Assembly (NCBI GenBank): GCA_030549335.1
Contig: CM060198.1
Coordinates: 38,883,853 to 38,947,852, forward strand
DNA from: Pontederia crassipes
Lineage: Eukaryota; Streptophyta; Magnoliopsida; Commelinales; Pontederiaceae
Length of the DNA: 64,000 nucleotides
Direction of reading: 5' to 3'
The notes under the pieces were generated by a model, which ran no database searches, was not told the origin of the DNA, and was given only the letters and a program-made list of their open reading frames with translations. Position 1 is the first letter of the stretch, and every line of letters begins with the position of its first letter. The position numbers and the translations under genes are program-made. Positions 11,431 through 21,740 of the stretch are shown here, piece after piece.

Positions 11431-13487
11431 AGTCTTCGAGTTAGGTTCAAAGCTATAAGTTATAGACACTAATGACATCCTTTGGGTGTCCTAAGAGGTG
11501 ATAGATCTTTAGAACTTTAACTCTATTTCAATCCGAAGTTGAACCGTTACAATCAAAGATAACGCTCTTGGGGATTAGAGTCTTAGAGTTAGGTTCAAAG
11601 CTATAGGTTATAGATACTTATGACATCCTTTGGGTGTCCTAAGAGGTGATAGATCTTTAGAACTTTAACTCTATTTCAATCCGAAGTTGAACCGTTACAA
11701 TCAAAGATAACGCTCTTGGGGATTAGAGTCTTAGAGTTAGGTTCAAAGCTATAAGTTATAGATACTTATGACATCCCTTTGGGTGTCCTAAGAGGTGATA
11801 GATCTTTAGAACTTTAACTATATTTCAAACCGAAGTTGAACCGTTACAATCAAAGATAACGCACTTGGGGATTAGAGTCTTAGAGTTAGGTTCAAAGCTA
11901 TAAGTTAGTTATAGACACTTATTAAAACATTTGGGTGTCCTAAGAGGTGATAGATCTTTAGAACTTTAAGTCCATTTCAAACCGAAGTTGAACCGTTACA
12001 ATCAAAGATAACGCTATGGGGGATTAGAGTCTTAGAGTTAGGTTCAAAGCTATAAGTTATAGATACTTATTACAACCTTTGGTTGTCCTAAGAGGTGATA
12101 GATCTTTAGAACTTTAACTCTATTTCAAACCGAAGTTGAACCGTTACAATCAAATATAACGCTCTTGCAGATTTGAGTCTTAGAGTTAGGTTCAAAGCTA
12201 TAAGTTATAGATACTTATTACAACCTTTGGGTGTCCTAAGAGGTGATAGATCTTTAGAACTTTAACTCTATTTCAAACCGAAGTTGAACCGTTACAATCA
12301 AAGATAACGCTCTTGGGGATTAGAGTCTTAGAGTTAGGTTCAAAGCTATAAGTTATAGATACTTATGACATCCTTTGGGTGTCCTAAGAGGTGATAGATC
12401 TTTAGAACTTTAACTCTATTTCGATCCGAAGTTGAACCGTTACAATCAAAGATAACGCTCTTGGGGATTAGAGTCTTAGAGTTAGGTTCAAAGCTATAAG
12501 TTATAGATACTTATGACATCCTTTGGGTGTCCTAAGAGGTGATAGATCTTTAGAACTTTAACTATATTTCAAACCGAAGTTGAACCGCTACAATCAAAGA
12601 TAACGCACTTGGGGATTAGAGTCTTAGAGTTAGGTTCAAAGCTATAAGTTATAGACACTTATTACAACATTTGGGTGTCCTAAGAGGTGATAGATCTTTA
12701 GAACTTTAACTCCATTTCAAACCGAAGTTGAACCGTTACAATCAAAGATAACGCTCTGGGGGATTAGAGTCTTAGAGTTAGGTTGAAAGCTATAAGTTAT
12801 AGATACTTATTACAACCTTTGGTTGTCCTAAGAGGTGATAGATCTTTAGAAATTTAACTCTATTTCAAGCCGAAGTTGAACTGTTACAATCAAAGATAAC
12901 GCTCTTGGGGATTAGAGTCTTCGAGTTAAGTTCAAAGCTATAAGTTATAGACACTAATGACATCCTTTGGGTGTCCTAAGAGGTGATAGATCTTTAGAAC
13001 TTTAACTCTATTTCAATCCGAAGTTGAACCGTTACAATCAAAGATAACGCTCTTGGGGATTAGAGTCTTAGAGTTAGGTTCAAAGCTATAAGTTATAGAT
13101 ACTTATGACATCCTTTGGGTGTCCTAAGAGGTGATAGATCTTTAGAACTTTAACTCTATTTCAATCCGAAGTTGAACCGTTACAATCAAAGATAACGCTC
13201 TTGGGGATTAGAGTCTTAGAGTTAGGTTCAAAGCTATAAGTTATAGATACTTATGACATCCTTTGGGTGTCCTAAGAGGTGATAGAACTTTAGAACTTTA
13301 ACTATATTTCAAACCGAAGTTGAACCGTTACAATCAAAGATAACGCACTTGGGGATTAGAGTCTTAGAGTTAGGTTCAAAGCTATAAGTTATAGACACTT
13401 ATTACAACATTTGGGTGTCCTAAGAGGTGATAGATCTTTAGAACTTTAACTCCATTTTAAACCGAAGTTGAACCGTTACAATCAAAG
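10004..13487. repeat. Second copy of the 2,755-6,230 segment
   Basis: Monomer order follows 2,755-6,230 to about 13,487. The left copy then carries GCTATGGGGG, whereas this one carries GCTCTTGGGG followed by AGTCTAAGAG. Its left third is also the right part of the 2,960-bp unit. The two repeat structures therefore overlap and must have arisen in successive events. Confidence 0.87.
11848..11999. repeat. 152-bp monomer with GTTA insertion (third copy)
   Basis: Carries the same GTTA duplication as the first monomer, at about 11,898-11,914. It is flanked by the same neighbours as the copy at 4,591, so it was copied as part of a larger segment rather than arising again. Confidence 0.93.
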
Positions 13488-13899
13488 ATAACGCTCTTGG
13501 GGATTAGAGTCTAAGAGTTAGGTTCAAAGCTATAAGTTATAGATACTTATGACATCCTTTGGGTGTCCTAAGAGGTGATAGATCTTTAGAACTTTAACTC
13601 TATTTCAAACCGAAGTTGAACCGTTACAATCAAAGATAACGCTCTTTAGGATTAGAGTCTTAGAGTTAGGTTTAAAGCAATAAGTTATAAATACTTATTA
13701 CAACCTTTGGGTGTCCTAAGAGGTGATAGATCTTTAGAACTTTAACTCTATTTTAAACCGAAGTTGAACCGTTACAATCAGAGATAACGCTCTTGGGGAT
13801 TAGAGTCTTAGAGTTAGGTTCAAAGCTATAAGTTATAGATACTTATGACATCCTTTGGGTGTCCTAAGAGTTGATAGATCTTTAGAACTTTAACTCTAT

Positions 13900-13924
13900 T
13901 TCAAACCGAACCGAAGTTGAACAG
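13900..13924. repeat. Second 5-bp CCGAA duplication
   Basis: Reads CAAACCGAACCGAAGTTG and is followed by AACAGTTAC, as at 1,904. The two sites are about 12 kb apart and mark another dispersed segment exchange inside family A. Confidence 0.9.
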
Positions 13925-15261
13925 TTACAATCAAAGATAACGCTCTTGGGGATTAGAGTCTTAGAGTTAGGTTCAAAGCTATAAGTTAAAGATACTTATT
14001 ACAACCTTTGGGTGTCCTAAGAGGTGATAGATCTTAAGAACTTTAACTCTATTTCAAACCGAAGTTGAACCGTTACAATCAAAGATAACGCTCTTGGGGA
14101 TTAGTGTCTTAGAGTTAGGTTCAAAGCTATAAGTTATAGACACTTATGACATCCTTTGGGTGTCCTAAGAGGTGATAGATCTTTAGAACTTTAACTCTAT
14201 TTCAAACCGAAGTTGAACCGTTACAATCAATGATAACGCTCTTGGGGATTAGAGTCATAGAGTTAGGTTCAAAGCTATAAGTTATAGACACTTATTACAA
14301 CATTTGGGTGTCCTAAGAGGTGATAGATCTTTAGAACTTTAACTTCATTTCAAACCGAAGTTGAACCGTTACAATCAAAGATAACGCTCTGGGGGATTAG
14401 AGTCTTAGAGTTAGGTTGAAAGCTATAAGTTATAGATACTTATTACAACCTTTGGTTGTCCTAAGAGGTGATAGATCTTTAGAACTTTAACTCTATTTCA
14501 AACCGAAGTTGAACCGTTACAATCAAAGATAACGCTCTTGCAGATTTGAGTCTTAGAGTTAGGTTCAAAGCTATAAGTTATAGATACTTATTACAACCTT
14601 TGGGTGTCCAAAGAGGTGATAGATCTTTAGAACTTTAACTCTATTTCAAACCGAAGTTGAACCGTTACAATCAAAGATAACGCTCTTGGGGATTAGAGTC
14701 TTTGAGTTAGGTTCAAAGCTATAAGTTATAGATACTTATGACATCCTTTGGGTGTCCTAAGAGGTGATGGATCTTTAGAACTTGAACTCTATTTCAAACC
14801 GAAGTTGAACCGTTACAATCAAAGATAACGCTCTTGGGGATTAGAGTCTTAGAGTTAGGTTTAAAGCAATAAGTTATAGATATTTATTACAACCTTTGGG
14901 TGTCCTAAGAGGTGATAGATCTTTAGAACTTTAACTCTATTTCATAACGAAGTTGAACCGTTACAATCAAAGATAACGCTCTTGGGGATTAGAGTCTTAG
15001 AGTTAGGTTCAAAGCTATAAGTTATAGATACTTATTACAACCTTTGGGTGTCCTAAGAGGAGATAGATCTTTACAACTTTCACTCTATTTCAAACCGAAG
15101 TTGAACCGTTACAATCAAAGATAACGCACTTGGGGATTAGAGTCTTAGAGTTAGGTTCAAAGCTATAAGTTATAGATACTTATGACATCCCTTTGGGTGT
15201 CCTAAGAGGTGATAGATCTTTAGAACTTTAACTATATTTCAAACCGAAGTTGAACCGTTAC

Positions 15262-15413
15262 AATCAAAGATAACGCACGTGGGGATTAGAGTCTTAGAGT
15301 TAGGTTCAAAGCTATAAGTTAGTTATAGACACTTATTAAAACATTTGGGTGTCCTAAGAGGTGATAGATCTTTAGAACTTTAACTCCATTTCAAACCGAA
15401 GTTGAACCGTTAC
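15262..15413. repeat. 152-bp monomer with GTTA insertion (fourth copy)
   Basis: Carries the GTTA duplication at about 15,312-15,328. It shares the GCACGTGG variant with the monomer at position 1, whereas the copies at 4,591 and 11,848 read GCACTTGG. Position 1 and this copy may therefore form one lineage. Confidence 0.92.
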
Positions 15414-15649
15414 AATCAAAGATAACGCTATGGGGGATTAGAGTCTTAGAGTTAGGTTCAAAGCTATAAGTTATAGATACTTATTACAACCTTTGGTTGT
15501 CCTAAGAGGTGATAGATCTTTAGAACTTTAACTCTATTTCAAACCGAAGTTGAACCGTTACAATCAAATATAACGCTCTTGCAGATTTGAGTCTTAGAGT
15601 TAGGTTCAAAGCTATAAGTTATAGATACTTATTACAACCTTTGGGTGTC

Positions 15650-17390
15650 CTAAGAGGTGATAGAGCTTCAGAACTTTAACTCTATTTCAAACCGAAGTTG
15701 AACCGTTACAATCAAAGATAATGCTCTTGGGGATTAGAGTCTTAGAGTTAGGTTCAAAGCTATAAGTTATAGATACTTATTACAACCTTTGGGTGTCCTA
15801 AGAGGTGATAGATCTTTAGAACTTTAACTCTATTTCAAACCGAAGTTGAACCATTACAATCAAAGATAACGCTCTTGGGGATTAGAGTCTAAGAGTTAGG
15901 TTCAAAGCTATAAGTTATAGATACTTATGACATCCTTTGGGTGTCCTAAGAGGTGATAGATCTTTAGAACTTTAACTCTATTTCAAACCGAAGTTGAACC
16001 GTTACAATCAAAGATAACGCTCTTAGGGATTAGAGTCTTAGAGTTAGGTTTAAAGCAATAAGTTATAAATACTTATTACAACCTTTGGGTGTCCTAAGAG
16101 GTGATTGATCTTTAGAACTTTAACTCTATTTTAAACCGAAGTTGAACCGTTACAATCAGAGATAACGCTCTTGGGGATTAGAGTCTTAGAGTTAGGTTCA
16201 AAGCTATAAGTTATAGATACTTATTACAACCTTTGGGTGTCCTAAGAGGAGATAGATCTTTACAACTTTCACTCTATTTCAAACCGAAGTTGAACCGTTA
16301 CAATCAAAGATAACGCACTTGGGGATTAGAGTCTTAGAGTTAGCTTCAAAGCTATAAGTTATAGATACTTATTACAACCTTTGGGTGTACTAAGAGGTGA
16401 TAGATCTTTAGAACTTTAACTCTATTTCAAACCGAAGTTGAATCGTTACAATCAAAGATAACGCTCTTGGGGATTAGAGTCTTAGAGTTAGGTTCAAAGC
16501 TATAAGGTATAGATACTTATGACATCCTTTGGGTGTCCTAAGAGGTGATAGATCTTTAGAACTTTAACTCTATTTCAAACCGTTACAATCAAAGATAACG
16601 CTCTTGGGGATTAGAGTCTTAGAGTTAGGTTCAAAGCAATAAGTTATAGATACTTATTACAACCTTTGGGTGTTCTAAGAGGTGATAGATCTTTAGAACT
16701 TTAACTCTATTTCAAACCGAAGTTGAACCGTTACAATCAAAGATAACGCTCTTGGGGATTAGAGTCTTAGAGTTAGGTTCAAAGCTTTAAGTTATAGATA
16801 CTTGTTACAACCTTTGGGTGTCCTAAGAAGTGATAGAGCTTCAGAACTTTAACTCTATTTCAAACCGAAGTTGAACCGTTACAATCAAAGATAATGCTCT
16901 TGGGGATTAGAGTCTTAGAGTTAGGTTCAAAGCTATAAGTTATAGATACTTATTACAACCTTTGGGTGTCCTAAGAGGTGATAGATCTTTAGAACTTTAA
17001 CTCTATTTCAAACCGAAGTTGAACCATTACAATCAAAGATAACGCTCTTGGGGATTAGAGTCTAAGAGTTAGGTTCAAAGCTATAAGTTATAGATACTTA
17101 TGACATCCTTTGGGTGTCCTAAGAGGTGATAGATCTTTAGAACTTTAACTCTATTTCAAACCGAAGTTGAACCGTTACAATCAAAGATAACGCTCTTTAG
17201 GATTAGAGTCTTAGAGTTAGGTTTAAAGCAATAAGTTATAAATACTTATTACAACCTTTGGGTGTCCTAAGAGGTGATAGATCTTTAGAACTTTAACTCT
17301 ATTTTAAACCGAAGTTGAACCGTTACAATCAGAGATAACGCTCTTGGGGATTAGAGTCTTAGAGTTAGGTTCAAAGCTATAAGTTATAGA
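15650..17390. repeat. 8-monomer tandem repeat (about 1,173-1,184 bp)
   Basis: The rare series GAGCTTCAG, ATAATGCTCTTGG, AACCATTACAATC, AGTCTAAGAG, TATAAATAC and CAATCAGAGATAAC occurs twice. The offset is 1,173 bp at ATAATGCTCT (15,718 to 16,891). Eight monomers would give 1,184, and the missing 11 bp is the deletion at about 16,578 inside the first unit. Part of the series also occurs near 13,490-13,830. Confidence 0.82.
16450..16586. repeat. 137-bp A monomer with 11-bp deletion
   Basis: AAACCGAAGTTGAACCGTTAC is shortened to AAACCGTTAC near 16,578. Eleven bases are lost between two AACCG repeats, as expected for slippage or single-strand annealing. This accounts for the 1,173 rather than 1,184 bp offset of the surrounding 8-monomer repeat. 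Confidence 0.9.
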
Positions 17391-18239
17391 TACTTATTAC
17401 AACCTTTGGGTATCCTAAGAGGTGATAGATCTTTAGAACTTTAACTCTATTTCATACCGAAGTTGAACCGTTACAATTAAAAATAACGCTCTTGGGGATT
17501 AGAGTCTTAGAGTTAGGTTCAAAGCTATAAGTTATAGATACTTATGACATCCTTTGGGTGTCCTAAGAGGTGATAGATCTTTAGAACTTTAACTCTATTT
17601 CAATCCGAAGTTGAACCGTTACAATCAAAGATAACGCTCTTGGGGATTAGAGTCTTAGAGTTAGGTTCAAAGCTATAAGTTATAGATACTTATGACATCC
17701 TTTGGGTGTCCTAAGAGGTGATAGATCTTTAGAACTTTAACTCTATTTCAAACCGAAGTTGAACCGTTACAATCAAAGATAACGCACTTGGGGATTAGAG
17801 TCTTAGAGGTAGGTTCAAAGCAATAAGTTATAGATACTTATTACAACTTTTGGTTGTCCTAAGAGGTGATAGATCTTTAGAACTTTAACTCTATTTCAAA
17901 CCGAAGTTGAACCGTTACAATCAAAGATAACGCTCTTGGGGATTAGAGTCTTAGAGTTAGGTTCAAAGCTATAAGTTATAGATACTTATGACATCCTTTG
18001 GGTGTCCTAAGAGGTGATAGATCTTTAGAACTTTAACTCTATTTCAAACCGAAGTTGAACCGTTACAATCAAAGATAACGCTCTTGGGGATTAGGGTCTT
18101 AGAGTTAGGTTCAAAGCTATAAGTTATAGATACTTATTACAACCTTTGGGTGTGCTAAGAGGTGATAGATCTTTAGAACTTTAACTCTATTTCAAACCGA
18201 AGTTGAACCGTTACAATCAAAGATAACGCTCTTGGGGAT

Positions 18240-18775
18240 TAGAGTCTTAGAGTTTGGTTCAAAGCTATAAGTTATAGACACTTATTACAACATTTGGGTG
18301 TCCTAAGAGAAGATAGATCTTTAGAACTTTAACTCCATTTCAAACCGAAGTTGAACCGTTACAATCAAAGATAACGCTCTGGGGGATTAGAGTCTTAGAG
18401 TTAGGTTCAATGCTATAAGTTATAGATACTTATTACAACCTTTGGTTGTCCTAAGAGGTGATAGATCTTTAGAACTTTAACTCTATTTCAAACCGAAGTT
18501 GAACCGTTACAATCAAAGATAACGCTCTTGCAGATTTGAGTCTTAGAGTTAGGTTCAAAGCTATAAGTTATAGATACTTATTACAAGCTTTGGGTGTCCT
18601 AAGAGGTGATAGATCTTTAGAACTTTAACTCTATTTCAAACCAAAGTTGAACCGTTACAATCAAAGATAACACTCTTGGGGATTAGAGTCTTAGAGTTAG
18701 GTTCAAAGCTATAAGTTATCAATACTTATGACATCCTTTGGGTGTCCTAAGAGGTGATAGATCTTTAGAACTTTA
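18240..18775. repeat. A-segment shared with 6,545-7,040 and 9,505-10,000
   Basis: The order CATTTGG with GAGAAGATAG, then AGGTTCAATGCT, then CTTGCAGATTTGAG with TTACAAGCTTTGG, then AACACTCTTGG with TATCAATAC recurs here. It lies 8,736 bp from the 9,571 copy and 11,696 bp from the 6,611 copy, which is whole numbers of monomers (59 and 79) plus 4 bp from the one GTTA insertion lying between. It is the nearest relative of the A patch inside the A/B junction. Confidence 0.83.
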
Positions 18776-19102
18776 ACTCTATTTCAAACCGAAGTTGAAC
18801 CGTTACAATCAAAGATAACGCTCTTGGGGATTAGAGTCTTAGAGTTAGGTTCAAAGCTATAAGTTATAGATACTTATTACAACCTTTGGGTGTCCTAAGA
18901 GGTGATAGAGCTTCAGAACTTTAACTCTATTTCAAACCGAAGTTGAACCGTTACAATCAAAGATAACGCTCTTGGGGATTAGAGTCTTAGAGTTAGGTTC
19001 AAAGCTATAAGTTATAGATACTTATTACAACCTTTGGGTGTCCTAAGAGCTGATAGAGCTTCAGAACTTTAACTCTATTTCAAACCGAAGTTGAACCGTT
19101 AC

Positions 19103-19546
19103 AATCAGAGATAACGCTCTTGGGGATTAGAGTCTTAGAGTTAGGTTCAAAGCTATAAGTTATAGATACTTATTACAACCTTTGGGTATCCCAAGAGGTG
19201 ATAGATCCTAAGAACTTTAACTCTATTTCCAACCGAAGTTGAACCGTTACAATCAATGATAAAGCTCTTGCAGATTTGAGTCTTAGAGTTAGGTTCAAAG
19301 CTATAAGTTATAGATACTTATTACAAGCTTTGGGTGTCCTAAGAGGTGATAGATCTTTAGAACTTTAACTCTATTTCAAACCAAAGTTGAACAGTTACAA
19401 TCAAAGATAACGCTCTTGGGGATTAGAGCCTTAGAGTAAGGTTCAAACCACTAAGTTATAGATACTTATTACTACCTTTGGGTATCCCAAGAGGTGAAAG
19501 ATCCTTAGAACTCTAACTCTATTTGCAACCGAAGTTGAACCGTTAC
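19103..19546. other. A/B junction: three mosaic monomers
   Basis: Three consecutive monomers carry mixtures of A and B diagnostic states. The monomer from 19,103 is A up to site 53 (about 19,155) and B from site 86 (19,188). The monomer from 19,251 is B at sites 7 and 13, then A from the CTTGCAGATTTGAG variant (about 19,266) to its end. The monomer from 19,399 is A at sites 7 and 13, then B from site 40 (19,438) onward. There are therefore three switches inside about 285 bp. The returned A piece matches the A variant exactly 740 bp (five monomers) upstream, sharing CAGATTTGAG, TTACAAGCTTTGGG and CAAACCAAAG. This suggests unequal exchange followed by gene conversion, or two nearby crossovers. 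Confidence 0.9.
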
Positions 19547-19969
19547 AATCAATGATAAAGCTCTTGGGGATTAGACTCTTAGAGTAAGGTTCAAACCACT
19601 AAATTATAGATACTTATTACAACTTTTGGGTATCCCAAGAGGTGATAGATCCTTGGAACTTTAACTCTATTTCCAACCGAAGTTGAACCGTTACAATCAA
19701 TGATAAAGCTCTTGGGGATTAGAGTCTTAGAGTAAGGTTCAAACCACTAAGTTATAGATACTTATTACTACCTTTGGTTATCCCAAGAGGTGATAGATCC
19801 TTAGAACTTTAACTCTATTTCCAACCGAAGTTGAACCGTTACAATCAATGATAAAGCTCTTGGGAATTAGAGTCTTAGAGTAAGGTTCAAACCACTAAGT
19901 TATAGATACTTATTACTACCTTTGGGTATCCCAAGACGTGATAGATCCTAAGAACTTTAACTCTATTTC

Positions 19970-21740
19970 CAACCAAAGCTGAACCGTTACAATCAACGAT
20001 AAAGCTCTTGGGGATTAGACTCTTAGAGTAAGGTTGAAACCACTAAGTTATAGATACTTATTACAACCTTTGGGTATCCCAAGAGGTGATAGATCCTTTG
20101 AACTTTAACTCTATTTCCAACCGAAGTTGAACCGTTACAATCAATGATAAAGCTCTTGGGGATTAGAGTCTTAGAGTAAGGTTCAAAGCTCTAAGTTATA
20201 GATACTTATTACAACCTTTGTGTATCCCAAGAGGTGATAGATCCTTAGAACTTTAACTCTATTTTCAACCGAAGTTGAACCGTTACAATCAGTGATAAAG
20301 CTCTTGGGGATTAGTGTCTTAGAGTAAGGTTCAAACCACTAAGTTATAGATACTTATTACTACCTTTGGGTATCCCAAGAGGTGATAGATCCTTAGAACT
20401 TTAACTCTATTTCCAACCGAAGCTGAACCGTTACAATCAATGATAAAGCTCTTGGGGATTAGTCTCTTAGAGTAAGGTTCAAACCACTAAGTTATAGATA
20501 CTTATTACTACCTTTGGGTATCCCAAGAGGTGATAGATCCTTAGAACTTTAACTCTATTTGCAACGGAAGTTGAACCGTTACAATCAATGATAAAGCTCT
20601 TGGGGATTAGACTCTTAGAGTATGGTTCAAACCACTAAATTATAGATACTTATTACAACTTTTGGGTATCCCAAGAGGTGATAGATCCTTGGAACTTTAA
20701 CTCTATTTCCAACCGAAGTTGAACCGTTACAATCAATGATAAAGCTCTTGGGGATTAGAGTCTTAGAGTAAGGTTCAAACCACTAAGTTATAGAAACTTA
20801 TTACAACCTTTGGGTATCCTAAGAGGTGATAGATCCTTAGAACTTTAACTCTATTCCCAACCGAAGTAGAACCGTTACAATCGATGATAAAGCTCTTGGG
20901 GATTAGACTCTTAGAGTAAGGTTGAAACCACTAAGTTATAGATACTTATTACAACCTTTTGGTATCCCAAGAGGTGATAGATCCTTAGAACTTTAACTCT
21001 ATTTCCAACCGAAGTTGAACCGTTACAATCAATGATAAAGCTCTTGGGGATTAGAGTCTTAGAGTAAGGTTCAAACCACTAAGTTATACATACTTATTAC
21101 AACCTTTGGGTATCCTAAGAGGTGATAGATCCTTAGTACTTTAACTCTATTTCCAACCGAAGTTGAACCGTTACAATCAATGATAAAGCTCTTGGGGATT
21201 AGAGTCTTAGAGTAAGGTTCAAACCACTAAGTTATAGATACTTATTACCACCTTTGGTTATCCCAAGAGGTGATAGATCCTTAGAACTATAACTCTATTT
21301 CCAACCGAAGTTAAACCGTTACAATCAATGATAATGCTCTTGGGGAATAGAGTAAGGTTCAAATCTCTAAGTTATAGATACTTATTACCACCTTTGGGTA
21401 TCCAAAGAGGTGATAGATCCTTAGAACTTTAACTCTATTTCCAATAGAAGTTGAACAGTTACAATCAATGATAAAGCTCTTGGGAATTAGAGTCTTAGAG
21501 TAAGGTTTAAACCACTAAGTTATAGATACTTATTACTACTTTTGGGTATCCCAAGAGGTGATAGATCCTAAGAACTTTAACTCTATTTCCAACCGAAGCT
21601 GAACCGTTACAATCAACGATATAGCTCTTGGGGATTAGAGTCTTAGAGTATGGTTCAAACCACTAAGTTATAGATACTTATTACAACCTTTGGGTATCCC
21701 AAGAGGTGATAGATCCTTAGAACTTTAACTCTATTTCCAA
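19970..21740. repeat. 12/14-monomer repeat, copy 1 (1,768 bp)
   Basis: The unit from CCAAAGCTGA (19,973) to the next CCAAAGCTGA (21,741) is 1,768 bp: twelve monomers, one of them the 140-bp form. Its variants reappear in the following unit in the same order: GATCCTTTGAAC, AAAGCTCTAAG with TTTGTGTATCCC, GATTAGTGTC, AACGGAAG, CCTTGGAAC and CTATTCCC with CGATGATAAAG. Confidence 0.87.
21320..21460. repeat. 140-bp B monomer subtype, 8-bp deletion (first of eight)
   Basis: In this subtype the tandem octamers TTAGAGTC and TTAGAGTA are reduced to one. GGGGAATAGAGTAAGG replaces the longer block, and the monomer is always linked to ATAATGCTC upstream and AAATCTCTAAG downstream. The TGGGGAATAG marker starts at 21,341, 23,405, 26,356, 32,556, 36,837, 38,753, 43,477 and 46,869. 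Because it recurs inside the larger repeat units, the deletion arose once and was then amplified. Confidence 0.93.

Larger units (their letters stand above)
1..19250. repeat. Satellite family A block, 130 monomers
   Basis: These are monomers of family A. Diagnostic states, numbered from AATCAA, are a7, c13, t40, g50, t52, a53, g86, t90, t106 and a128. They read as AATCAAAGATAACGC, GAGTTAGG, AAAGCTATAAG, GGGTGTCCTAAG, AGATCTTTAG and TTTCAAACCG. The block length is 130 x 148 + 10, and the +10 is fully explained by four 4-bp insertions, two 5-bp duplications, six +1 forms, one 8-bp and one 11-bp deletion and three -1 forms. Two main subtypes alternate: TTATGACATCC and TTATTACAACC or TTATTACAACATT. 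Further variants are CTTGCAGATTTGAG, GCTATGGGGG and GCACTTGG. BglII's AGATCT occurs at consensus position 101-106 in A only. Confidence 0.95.
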
